The position numbers and the translations under genes are program-made. This document shows positions 1 to 5,907 of a stretch of DNA of 13,215 nt, one piece after another. How positions within the stretch are numbered: the first letter of the stretch is position 1; each line of letters opens with the position of its first letter. Source of the stretch: Bifidobacteriaceae bacterium (GTDB lineage: Bacteria; Actinomycetota; Actinomycetes; Actinomycetales; WQXJ01); assembly GCA_031265345.1 (NCBI GenBank), contig JAISCU010000401.1, positions 1-13,215 of the forward strand. Reading direction: 5' to 3'. The notes beneath the pieces are model-generated. The model saw only the letters and a program-made list of their open reading frames with translations, was not told the DNA's origin and did no database searches.

Positions 1-30
1 GGTTCTGCGTCTGGCCCTTTTCCGTTTGGC

Positions 31-82
31 CTGGTCAGCGCTTCGCGTGCGGGTATGGCTGCGCGCAAAACCCCGGACTCGA
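31..82 (+). repeat. 52-bp direct repeat, copy 1
   Basis: Bases 31-82 align without gaps to bases 307-358 at 43 of 52 positions. The 3' part is best conserved: GCGCAAAACCCCGGACTCGA here against GCGCAAGACCCCGGACTCGG in the second copy. The offset is 276 bp. Whether the segment was ever coding is unclear; the differences fall at all codon positions. Confidence 0.75.
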
Positions 83-155
83 CGCCCATGACCATGGAGA
101 ACAGCGGACTCGATTAAACCGAGAGCGCAAAACCCCGGACTCGATGGGCAGGGGC
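63..155 (+). repeat. Three degenerate 31-bp tandem units
   Basis: The octamer GGACTCGA occurs at 75, 106 and 137, exactly 31 bp apart. Units 63-93 and 125-155 share the identical 20-mer GCGCAAAACCCCGGACTCGA; the middle unit (94-124) matches it at 14 of 20 positions. A fourth related 20-mer lies at 339-358. There is no CRISPR-like conservation of whole repeats. Confidence 0.55.
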
Positions 156-182
156 GAGCCCCGCGTTCTGGGAGCCAGCCTT

Positions 183-240
183 CCCCAATCACGGAAGCGC
201 GAAACAGCTTCCCAGGCTCCTTCGGGCCTCCGTGATGGGG
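183..240. other. Imperfect stem-loop
   Basis: CCCCAATCACGGA at 183-195 pairs with TCCGTGATGGGG at 229-240, with one bulged A. An alternative inner stem GGAAGC (193-198) / GCTTCC (207-212) competes with it. No U-tract follows. It could be a terminator of an upstream transcript or simply a folded repeat; function unknown. Confidence 0.45.
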
Positions 241-293
241 GAGAGTCGCCTCGACTTTCGGATCAGGATGGGCAGCCGTTCCGGTCACGGGAA

Positions 294-308
294 AGGGGAC
301 TGTCCCCT
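294..308. repeat. 15-bp GGGGAC/GTCCCC palindrome
   Basis: AGGGGACTGTCCCCT is a perfect 7-bp inverted repeat around a central T. The same GGGGACTGTCCC core recurs in the long inverted repeat at 3901-3954, and GGGGAC/GTCCCC ends bound the 85-bp elements at 5278-5362 and 7983-8067. Confidence 0.6.
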
Positions 309-358
309 GGTCAACGCCTTGGGCGCGGGCACGGCTGCGCGCAAGACCCCGGACTCGG
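307..358 (+). repeat. 52-bp direct repeat, copy 2
   Basis: Second copy of the segment at 31-82 (43 of 52 identical, no gaps). It begins directly at the end of the GGGGACTGTCCCC palindrome at 294-308, which copy 1 lacks. Confidence 0.75.
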
Positions 359-583
359 TGGACAGGGGCCAGGCCCGCAGCTCGAAAAGAGTCGACCTCC
401 CTCCATCACGGAGCCGTGGAGCGGGCTGGTGGGCGGCCGCGCCGGGGCAACGAGTTGGGCTGGCGCCCGCGCCGAGCTGGCGAGCGGCCCGAAGTGGGTC
501 CGGGCCGGGCTGAACGGGGCGGGCCGGGACGGCGGCATCGTGCACCGACGGACCGTGCCGAAGCGAGACCAAGCCCCGGCGTT

Positions 584-613
584 TTGACCAGCGGGGCGAA
601 CCGGGGCTACCCT
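584..613 (+). promoter_or_regulatory. Promoter of the rplM operon
   Basis: TTGACC (584-589) and TACCCT (608-613) are separated by 18 bp and match the actinobacterial TTGAC / TAnnnT pattern. A start near 620 would give a leader of about 93 nt before the rplM GTG. This is the best promoter upstream of the operon. Confidence 0.65.
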
Positions 614-625
614 AGAACGTCCCGT

Positions 626-652
626 GTGCGCATTGGCCGATGGCTGGCGCAC
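626..652 (+). promoter_or_regulatory. Hairpin in the rplM leader
   Basis: GTGCGC (626-631) and GCGCAC (647-652) form a 6-bp perfect stem with a 15-nt loop, just after the predicted transcription start. Ribosomal-protein leaders often bind one of the encoded proteins for autogenous control. Here only the stem is seen; that role is inference. Confidence 0.35.
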
Positions 653-712
653 GCCCGTCCGGAGGCGGTCTGCAAGGGGACGCCACCTTCAATAAGTGAG
701 GTTAAGAGAACT

Positions 713-1159
713 GTGCGCACGTACACTCCGAAGCCCGGCCAGATCGAGCGGGCCTGGCACGTCATCGACGCGACCGACGTTGTCCTGGGCCGTTTGGCGA
801 CCCATGTGGCCACTCTGCTGCGCGGCAAGCACAAGGCGGTGTTCACGCCGAACCTCGACGCGGGCGATTACGTGATCGTGATCAACGCCGGGAAGGTGGC
901 GCTGACCGGGTCCAAGGCGACCCAGAAGATGGCCTACCGCCACTCCGGCTATCCCGGCGGCCTGAAGGCGGTCCCGTACGGCGAACTGCTCGCCAAGCGG
1001 CCCGAGCAGGTGATCCGCAAGGCTGTGCGCGGCATGCTGCCGAAGAACAACCTGGCCCGCGAGCAGATCTCGAAGCTGAAGGTCTACGCCGGGCCCGAAC
1101 ATCCGCACGCCGCCCAGAAACCCGAAGTCTACGACCTCACCAAGGTCGCGCAGCAATAG
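713..1159 (+). CDS. rplM: 50S ribosomal protein L13
   Basis: Ribosomal protein L13 of the large subunit, which binds 23S rRNA and is an early assembly protein. The 148-residue product has the usual family length. It shows the family signature from the start: [19 protein letters not shown], then [19 protein letters not shown], the [13 protein letters not shown] segment, the [11 protein letters not shown] segment and the [11 protein letters not shown] motif. The frame stays open upstream to an ATG at 416, but those residues are low-complexity and unlike L13. The GTG at 713 starts the protein exactly where the family begins, with a weak AAGAGA upstream. It is first in an operon with rpsI (18-nt gap), glmM and a DedA gene, driven by the promoter at 584-613. 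Identification is secure; the start is very likely. Confidence 0.97.
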   Translation: MRTYTPKPGQIERAWHVIDATDVVLGRLATHVATLLRGKHKAVFTPNLDAGDYVIVINAGKVALTGSKATQKMAYRHSGYPGGLKAVPYGELLAKRPEQVIRKAVRGMLPKNNLAREQISKLKVYAGPEHPHAAQKPEVYDLTKVAQQ

Positions 1160-1177
1160 CGACAGTCAAGGAGAAAT

Positions 1178-1663
1178 GTGACCGAGATCGAGCTCGACGC
1201 CCAAGTCGAGGAAGAGACCCCGTCCTTCTACACCTCTGAAACCCCCGACACTCCGGGTCGCGGCCAATCGTTGGTCGCTCCGGGCCGGGCGTTGGGGCGG
1301 CGCAAAGAAGCGGTCGCCCGGGTGCGTCTGGTGCCGGGCTCCGGCCAGTGGACCATCAACGGTCGGGTTCTGGAGGATTATTTCCCCAACAAGCTCCACC
1401 AGCAGTTGGTGCGCTCGCCGTTCACGCTCTTGGACATCGACGGCAAGTTTGACGTGGTCGCCCGCATCTGCGGCGGCGGCACGTCCGGCCAGGCCGGGGC
1501 TCTGCGCCTGGGAGTGGCCCGCGCGCTGAACGCCATCGACGAGGAGCACAACCGTCCGGCCTTGAAGCGCGCCGGTTACCTGACCAGGGACGCGCGGGTG
1601 ACCGAGCGCAAGAAGGCCGGTTTGAAGAAGGCCCGCAAAGCCCCGCAGTACTCGAAGCGCTGA
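1178..1663 (+). CDS. rpsI: 30S ribosomal protein S9
   Basis: Ribosomal protein S9 of the small subunit, whose basic C-terminal tail reaches toward the P-site tRNA. The 161-residue product has an acidic extension of about 37 residues, common in actinobacteria, then the S9 core: [17 protein letters not shown], the INGR motif, DYFPN, a [19 protein letters not shown] block, and the tail ending RKAPQYSKR. The terminal SKR is the conserved S9 end. The start is GTG at 1178 with a strong AAGGAG at 1168-1173. An overlapping ATG at 1176 is read straight into TGA, so it cannot serve. The gene follows rplM by 18 nt, the classic L13-S9 pairing, and is followed 24 nt later by glmM. Confidence 0.97.
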   Translation: MTEIELDAQVEEETPSFYTSETPDTPGRGQSLVAPGRALGRRKEAVARVRLVPGSGQWTINGRVLEDYFPNKLHQQLVRSPFTLLDIDGKFDVVARICGGGTSGQAGALRLGVARALNAIDEEHNRPALKRAGYLTRDARVTERKKAGLKKARKAPQYSKR

Positions 1664-1687
1664 CTTCGGCCAGCAGACCCACGGCAC

Positions 1688-3085
1688 ATGGCGCGGCTTT
1701 TCGGCACCGACGGGGTGCGTGGCCTGGCTGGGCGTGAGATCACTGCCGAGTTGGCGATGCGCCTGGCGGCGGCGGCGGCGCGCGTGCTGGAGGCGGAGGA
1801 GGGGCTCGGCTACGGCTCCAAGGTCGCGCCGCCCGTTCTGGACCACCGCGCCGAGGACGCCCCGCGCCGCCTCAAGGGCATAGTCGGCGTCGATTCGCGG
1901 GTCTCGGGCGACATGTTGGCCGCCGCTTGCGCCGCCGGGCTCGCGTCGGCCGGGGTGGACGCCGTCCTGGCGGGCCTGATCCCCACGCCCGGCTTGGCGT
2001 ACCTCACCCGCTCGCAGGGGTTCGACGTCGGGGTCATGATCTCGGCCTCCCACAACCCTTACCAGGACAACGGCATCAAGTTCTTCTCTTCGACGGGTTA
2101 CAAGCTGCCCGATGCCGTGGAGGACGTTATCGAGGTCCGTCTGGCCGAGGAGTGGGAGCCGGCTATCGGGGACGCTGTGGGCTCCATCACGACTGATCTC
2201 GGGGCGGTCGACAGCTACATCGACTTCCTGGTGGGCTGCGCCCCAGTGGGGCTGGATGGCATGCGCGTGGTGCTGGACTGCGCGAACGGGGCGTCCTCGC
2301 GGGTCGCGCCCGAGGTCTTCCGCCGTCTGGGCGCCGAAGTGATGCCGCTGGCGGTGCATCCGTCCGGCACCAACATCAACGCCGGCATGGGCTCGACGCA
2401 CCCGGAGCTGCTCCAGCGGGCGGTGGTCGGGCTAGAGGCCCACGCGGGCTTCGCCTTCGACGGCGACGCCGACCGTTGCTTGGCCGTCGACGCCGGCGGC
2501 GAACTGGTGGACGGCGACAAGATCATGGGAATCCTGGCACTGGCGTTGAAGTCGCGGGACGAATTGCCGGGGAACACCCTGGTCACAACGGTGATGTCGA
2601 ACCTGGGGCTGTTCAAAGCGATGGCCTCCCAAGGGATCGAGCTGAAAGTGACGGCGGTCGGGGACCGCTATGTGCTGGAGGAGATGATCGCCGGAGGCTA
2701 CGCGCTGGGCGGCGAGCAGTCCGGCCACGTCATCATGACCCGGCACGCCACCACCGGCGACGGGACGCTGACGGCTGTGCAGCTGGCCTGCCAGGTGCGG
2801 GCCGCCGAGAGCTCGCTGGGGGAACTGGCCCAACAGATCCACGCCTTCCCGCAGGTCCTGGTCAACGTGCCCGAGGTGGACAAGGGCCGGGTCGGCACCG
2901 ATTCCTCGGTCGCGGCGGCGCTGCGCGAGGCGGAGGCCGAACTGGGCGACTCCGGTCGCGTGCTGCTGCGGGCCTCAGGCACCGAGCCGTTGGTGCGGGT
3001 GATGGTCGAGGCGCCGACCAGCGCCCAGGCCGAGGCCGTGGCCGCCCGCTTGGCGACGGTCGTGGCGCGGCAGTTGGGCCTGTGA
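1688..3085 (+). CDS. glmM: Phosphoglucosamine mutase
   Basis: Cytoplasmic enzyme converting glucosamine-6-phosphate to glucosamine-1-phosphate, the step before UDP-GlcNAc in peptidoglycan precursor synthesis. The 465-residue product is typical of the alpha-D-phosphohexomutase family. The active-site loop MISASHNP carries the phosphoserine at Ser121. The Mg-binding loop is FDGDADR (Asp258, Asp260, Asp262), the sugar-binding loop GGEQSGH lies at 341-347, and the phosphate-binding loop RASGTEPLVRVMVEA starts near 428. Compared with E. coli GlmM (catalytic Ser102), the N-terminal domain has about 19 extra residues, around residues 38-62, before the GVDSRVSG segment. The ATG at 1688 begins the conserved MARLFGTDGVRG; no strong ribosome binding site precedes it. 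It is third in the rplM-rpsI-glmM order common in actinobacteria, and its TGA is followed at once by the ATG of the DedA gene. Confidence 0.96.
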   Translation: MARLFGTDGVRGLAGREITAELAMRLAAAAARVLEAEEGLGYGSKVAPPVLDHRAEDAPRRLKGIVGVDSRVSGDMLAAACAAGLASAGVDAVLAGLIPTPGLAYLTRSQGFDVGVMISASHNPYQDNGIKFFSSTGYKLPDAVEDVIEVRLAEEWEPAIGDAVGSITTDLGAVDSYIDFLVGCAPVGLDGMRVVLDCANGASSRVAPEVFRRLGAEVMPLAVHPSGTNINAGMGSTHPELLQRAVVGLEAHAGFAFDGDADRCLAVDAGGELVDGDKIMGILALALKSRDELPGNTLVTTVMSNLGLFKAMASQGIELKVTAVGDRYVLEEMIAGGYALGGEQSGHVIMTRHATTGDGTLTAVQLACQVRAAESSLGELAQQIHAFPQVLVNVPEVDKGRVGTDSSVAAALREAEAELGDSGRVLLRASGTEPLVRVMVEAPTSAQAEAVAARLATVVARQLGL

Positions 3086-3907
3086 ATGGACTTGGACTTC
3101 GGCTGGCTGTACTTGGCTGATGGCTCCTTTCTGGCGTCGCTCTGGCACTCCGTCAACCAGTTCATCATCGGCCTGGCCGAATCGCCGTGGGCACTGCTGG
3201 CCGTCTATGTGATCTCCGCGATGGACGGCTTCTTCCCGCCCGTGCCCGCCGAGACGCTGGTCATCGCCACGGCGGCGGTCTTCTCTTCGGCGCAGCTATG
3301 GTGGGAGGCGGCCCTGCTGTGGATTCTGGCCGCCGCCGGGGCTTTGAGCGGGGACCTGTTCGCCTACACGCTGGGCCGCTGGTTCAACGCTGGCAACTGG
3401 CGGGTCTTCAGGCGCGGCAAGGGCCATGACGCCTTCGTGTGGGCCAACCGGGTCTTCGCGCGCGGCGCGGCGCCGCTGATGATGGTGGCCCGTTTCATCC
3501 CGATAGGCCGGGTGGCCGTCAACCTGACGGCTGGGACCATCCGCTATCCGCTGCGGCGTTTCATTTTGGTCGACGGCGCGGCCGCCGCTTGCTGGTCCGC
3601 CTACTCGGTCGGGGTCGGTTACGTGGCCGGGCAGGCCGCTGGCGACAATCCTCTGCTGGGCGTGCTCTGCGGGATCGTCTTCGCCGTTTCGGTGGGCTCG
3701 CTGGTCCAGTGGCTGCTCAACCGCCATTATGGCAAGACGGCGGCGGCCGACCCGGCGGCCCCGGCGGGCGAGCCGGACCCGGCAGGCGTGGCCGACCCGG
3801 CAGGCGTGGCCGACCCGGCAGGCGTTGCCGACCCGGCGGGCGAGCCGGACCCGGCAGGCGTGGCCGACTCTGACTCGGCCGCAGCCCCGGCCCCGACCGA
3901 ACCGTAG
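3086..3907 (+). CDS. DedA / VTT-domain integral membrane protein
   Basis: Member of the DedA (SNARE-associated, PF09335) family. Bacterial members are linked to undecaprenyl-phosphate or phospholipid translocation and membrane homeostasis. The 273-residue product shows the re-entrant motif FFPPVPAETL (acidic Glu56), then GDLFAYTLGRWF (Gly89-Asp90), and the second re-entrant segment RFIPIGRVAVNLTAG with Arg136 and Arg142. Several hydrophobic spans run from about 25 to 215. After the last span comes a hydrophilic tail with six GVADPA/GEPDPA hexads. The ATG directly abuts the glmM TGA with no gap and no clear ribosome binding site, which implies translational coupling. Coupling to glmM fits a lipid-carrier or envelope role, though that is inference. 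The stop codon lies inside the left arm of the inverted repeat at 3901-3954. Confidence 0.9.
   Translation: MDLDFGWLYLADGSFLASLWHSVNQFIIGLAESPWALLAVYVISAMDGFFPPVPAETLVIATAAVFSSAQLWWEAALLWILAAAGALSGDLFAYTLGRWFNAGNWRVFRRGKGHDAFVWANRVFARGAAPLMMVARFIPIGRVAVNLTAGTIRYPLRRFILVDGAAAACWSAYSVGVGYVAGQAAGDNPLLGVLCGIVFAVSVGSLVQWLLNRHYGKTAAADPAAPAGEPDPAGVADPAGVADPAGVADPAGEPDPAGVADSDSAAAPAPTEP
3767..3874 (+). repeat. Six in-frame 18-nt repeats in the DedA tail
   Basis: Six consecutive 18-nt units start at 3767, 3785, 3803, 3821, 3839 and 3857. They encode GEPDPA, three GVADPA, GEPDPA and GVADSD. Units 2 and 3 are identical at DNA level. The length is a multiple of three, so unit gain or loss alters tail length without a frameshift. 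Confidence 0.85.
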
Positions 3908-3954
3908 CTGGGGACTGTCCCTGACCGTGGTTGGGGACAGTCCCCAACTACGGT
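3901..3954. terminator. 21-bp inverted repeat spanning the operon stop codon
   Basis: Arms 3901-3921 and 3934-3954 are complementary at 20 of 21 positions, the exception being a G-U-compatible pair, around a 12-nt loop. The left arm contains the DedA TAG (3905-3907). It is the natural 3' end of the operon transcript, but it has no U-tract. Its GGGGACTGTCCC core suggests it belongs to the GGGGAC repeat family of this window rather than being a simple intrinsic terminator. Confidence 0.7.
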
Positions 3955-4119
3955 CCACGCCTGCGGCAACAGGCGTTCAGCCCAACCAACGATACCGACC
4001 CCGGACGTTCGGCCCGGCTGCGGCTTTGTGAGGCGCGAAACCGGCCTCGGGCGGGGCCGGGCGAGGGGCGCTGAGCCGACTGAGCGGCATCGGGCAAAGG
4101 AATCTCAGAAGTCGAACTA
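3955..4119. other. Gap between the DedA gene and the dehydrogenase promoter
   Basis: Plain GC-rich sequence after the inverted repeat; no gene or clear structured element is seen before the operator candidate at 4120. A GAGCGGCATCGG stretch at 4082-4093 is reminiscent of the short dispersed repeat found at 7878 and 11489. Confidence 0.4.
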
Positions 4120-4132
4120 CCTAATCGTTAGG
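4120..4132. promoter_or_regulatory. Candidate operator CCTAATCGTTAGG
   Basis: A perfect 5-bp inverted repeat with a 3-bp spacer, about 90 bp before the dehydrogenase ATG. It overlaps the only -35 candidate, so a bound dimeric repressor would block the promoter. No regulator gene is adjacent, so the protein family is not assigned. Confidence 0.4.
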
Positions 4133-4158
4133 CATAAGGTCCTGTTATCCGGTAGGCT
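4128..4158 (+). promoter_or_regulatory. Candidate promoter of the alcohol dehydrogenase
   Basis: TAGGCT (4153-4158) fits the TAnnnT -10 pattern and is preceded by a poor -35, TTAGGC (4128-4133), at 19 bp. The weak -35 suggests dependence on an activator or low basal activity. The predicted leader is about 55 nt. Confidence 0.35.
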
Positions 4159-4221
4159 CGGCTGGTCGCGCTGAAGCGACGCATCAAAGCGGATGAATTT
4201 GACCCCCAGAGAGGACCACCA

Positions 4222-5271
4222 ATGAAGGCACTGGTTTACCACGGACCTGGCCAAAAGGCCTGGGAAACGGTACCCGACCCAACCATCCAAGATCCCAACG
4301 ACGTCATAGTCAAGATCGACACCACCACAATCTGCGGTTCTGACCTGCACATCCTGAAGGGCGACGTGCCCACCGTGGACGATGGCCGGGTGCTCGGCCA
4401 CGAGGGCGTCGGCACCGTGGTCGAAACCGGCTCCGGTGTCGCGAAGTTCGAGATCGGCCATCGAGTGGTGGTCAACTGCATCACCACCTGCGGCACCTGC
4501 GCCTATTGTCGCGTGGGCCATCCGTCCCACTGCCAATCGGCCGGCGGGGTCGGCTGGCTCCTGGGCCACCTGGTGGACGGCACGCAAGCGGAGTACGTGC
4601 GCATCCCGTTCGGGGAGACCTCGCTGCACTCGATCCCGGGCGGCCTGTCAGACGAGGAGGTCATCTTCGTCTCCGACATCATCCCGACCGGCTACGAGAT
4701 GGGCGTCCTCAACGGCCACGTCCAGCCCGGAGACGACGTGGTCGTGATCGGCGCGGGCCCGGTCGGCCTGGCCGCGATGGTGACAGCCCAGCTGAAGAGC
4801 CCACGCCGGGTGATCGCGGTGGACCTGGACGATTTCCGGTTGGAGGCGGCCCGCCGCTCGTTCGGCGCCACCCACACCGTCAACTCCGGCCACGACGGCT
4901 GGATGGACGAGGTCCGCGCGCTCACCCGCCACGGCGGCGCGTACGTGGTCATGGAGGCCGTGGGCGTCCCGGTCACGCTGGAAGCGGCGTTCGACCTAGT
5001 GCGCCCGACCGGCCGGATCGCCAACATCGGCGTCCATGGGGCTCCGGTCACCATGCCGATCGACCGGCTGTGGATCGAGAACATCACCATGACCATGGGC
5101 CTGGTTGACGCTGTGACGGCGCCCATGCTGATCGAGTTGATCGAGGCCGGGAAGCTCAACGTGCGCCCCCTGGCCACGCACCATTTCAAGCTCGACCAGA
5201 TGCTGGACGCCTACGACGTGTTCGGCCAGGCCGCCAAGAACGAGGCCCTGAAAGTAGTAATCCAAGCCTAA
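4222..5271 (+). CDS. Zinc-dependent alcohol dehydrogenase (MDR superfamily)
   Basis: Medium-chain dehydrogenase of the zinc alcohol dehydrogenase family, closest in style to the formaldehyde-dehydrogenase-like/ADH2 subgroup. It should interconvert an alcohol and an aldehyde or ketone with NAD(H). The 349-residue product has catalytic-zinc ligands Cys38 (TTICGSDLH), His60 and Glu61 (LGHEGVG), and structural-zinc cysteines 90, 93, 96 and 104 (CGTCAYCRVGHPSHC). The Rossmann motif GAGPVG is at 177-182. Asp201 after the second strand (IAVDLDD) favours NAD over NADP. The ITxTMGLVDAVTAPMLIELI stretch in the C-terminal half is typical of this subgroup. The ATG has a good GAGAGGA about 6 nt upstream. 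It stands alone, with an operator candidate upstream and an 85-bp repeat element 6 nt after its stop. The physiological substrate cannot be read from sequence. Confidence 0.93.
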   Translation: MKALVYHGPGQKAWETVPDPTIQDPNDVIVKIDTTTICGSDLHILKGDVPTVDDGRVLGHEGVGTVVETGSGVAKFEIGHRVVVNCITTCGTCAYCRVGHPSHCQSAGGVGWLLGHLVDGTQAEYVRIPFGETSLHSIPGGLSDEEVIFVSDIIPTGYEMGVLNGHVQPGDDVVVIGAGPVGLAAMVTAQLKSPRRVIAVDLDDFRLEAARRSFGATHTVNSGHDGWMDEVRALTRHGGAYVVMEAVGVPVTLEAAFDLVRPTGRIANIGVHGAPVTMPIDRLWIENITMTMGLVDAVTAPMLIELIEAGKLNVRPLATHHFKLDQMLDAYDVFGQAAKNEALKVVIQA

Positions 5272-5277
5272 CTCTTG

Positions 5278-5362
5278 GGGGACGGTACCTTTTCGTGCTC
5301 GCCCGGAGGTTTTCCACAGGTGTTTGCGCAGTTCAGGCCCTGTGGATAACGGGTCCGTCCCC
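5278..5362 (+). repeat. 85-bp GGGGAC inverted-repeat element, copy A
   Basis: Outer arms GGGGACGGTACC (5278-5289) and GGGTCCGTCCCC (5351-5362) enclose inner arms GTTTTCCACAGG (5309-5320) and CCTGTGGATAAC (5339-5350). The copy at 7983-8067, read on the other strand, is the same length and identical at 73 of 85 positions. The inner arms contain TTTTCCACA (5310-5318) and TTATCCACA (complement of 5341-5349), the latter a perfect consensus DnaA box. It starts 6 nt after the dehydrogenase stop, so it is also a terminator candidate. Confidence 0.85.
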
Positions 5363-5834
5363 ATTACGTGCCCGGTCGGCCCGGATTTGGCTTTTGATCG
5401 AGGCACTTCAGGCGGACGATGCCGCTCGGTCGGCTCGCCCCGGTCGGCAGGCTTGGCCTCGCGCTCGGTTTCGGCGGCATTGGCTTGGCTCCGGGCGGCG
5501 CTGCCGACCGCCCGCGGTTCGGCGTGCGAGGCGACCGCGCGGCATCGTCGCGATGCCATTGGCTTCGGGGCCGTGGGGTCGGGCCATTTCGGGGCCGTCT
5601 GCGCCCGCGCCCGCGCCGACGCCACCCGCCGACCGGACGGCGCGGCCCGAACCCCCGAAGCCAGCGGCCTTGGCGGCATCGTCCCCATCTTGAGGCGGCC
5701 ACGACGGCCGGCCGAACACGGGTTGGTGCCAGGCACCAACCCGTGTTCGGGGCGGGAGCGCGGGAATTTCGCAGCGGCGATATTGCGTAATAGTGTGATA
5801 CCTCACTGTCAAGTGCTCCCGTGGATCGGCCGGT
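5363..5834. other. GC-rich intergenic region
   Basis: About 470 bp with no credible gene. Frames open on both strands give Arg/Gly/Pro/Ala-rich translations without domains or ribosome binding sites. It contains a 17-bp palindrome GGCATCGTCGCGATGCC at 5541-5557, the 39-bp palindrome at 5712-5750, and a small inverted repeat GTGATACCTCAC at 5795-5806 just before the lipoprotein promoter. Confidence 0.55.
5712..5750. repeat. Perfect 19-bp palindrome (39 bp)
   Basis: Bases 5712-5730 and 5732-5750 are exact reverse complements around a single A. The centre is TTGGTGCCAGGCACCAA. The length and perfection exclude chance. It resembles extragenic palindromes of the REP type; no transposase is nearby. 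A bidirectional terminator or strong cruciform is also possible. Confidence 0.85.
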
Positions 5835-5866
5835 TTGACGGCGGGGGGGGGGCTTGTTGTTAGGCT
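5835..5866 (+). promoter_or_regulatory. Lipoprotein promoter with a G10 tract in the spacer
   Basis: TTGACG (5835-5840) and TAGGCT (5861-5866) are separated by 20 bp, of which 5843-5852 are ten consecutive G. The -10 call is supported by the paralogous downstream gene, whose TACGAT lies at the identical distance (47 nt) from its ATG. Loss of about three G would give the optimal 17-bp spacing, so tract length could set promoter strength. Confidence 0.5.
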
Positions 5867-5907
5867 CTTCGGATCAGGCGGCTCAATAGCGGATTCGGGG
5901 GAACGAT

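Larger units (their letters stand above)
1..583. other. Repeat-rich non-coding region upstream of rplM
   Basis: No convincing gene is seen here. Open frames exist on both strands but are low-complexity Arg/Gly/Pro/Ala translations typical of GC-rich non-coding DNA. A frame open from base 1 ends at a TAA at 115-117 and could be the last residues of an upstream gene, but nothing in it is recognisable. The stretch holds a 52-bp duplicated segment, 31-bp-periodic repeats, a stem-loop and a 15-bp palindrome, listed separately. Confidence 0.6.

Noticed and set aside
1..117. Frame open from the window edge to TAA at 115-117 as the end of an upstream gene
   Set aside because: Too short and featureless to support; possible but not annotated as a gene.
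63..155. 31-bp periodic repeats taken as a CRISPR array
   Set aside because: Only three units with a decayed middle copy, no constant-repeat/variable-spacer structure and no cas genes.
416..712. Long N-terminal extension of L13 from an upstream ATG
   Set aside because: The extra 99 residues are low-complexity and cross the predicted promoter; the family N-terminus begins exactly at GTG 713.
1166..2401. 411-codon open frame on the minus strand opposite rpsI and glmM
   Set aside because: It lies wholly antisense to two certain genes. Its Arg/His/Gly-rich translation has no domain, and the length is explained by the GC bias of the sense codons.
4996..5863. Several long frames on both strands in and around the 5363-5834 gap
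   Set aside because: They overlap the dehydrogenase end, the repeat element or the palindrome, have no ribosome binding site or domain, and read as GC-rich noise.
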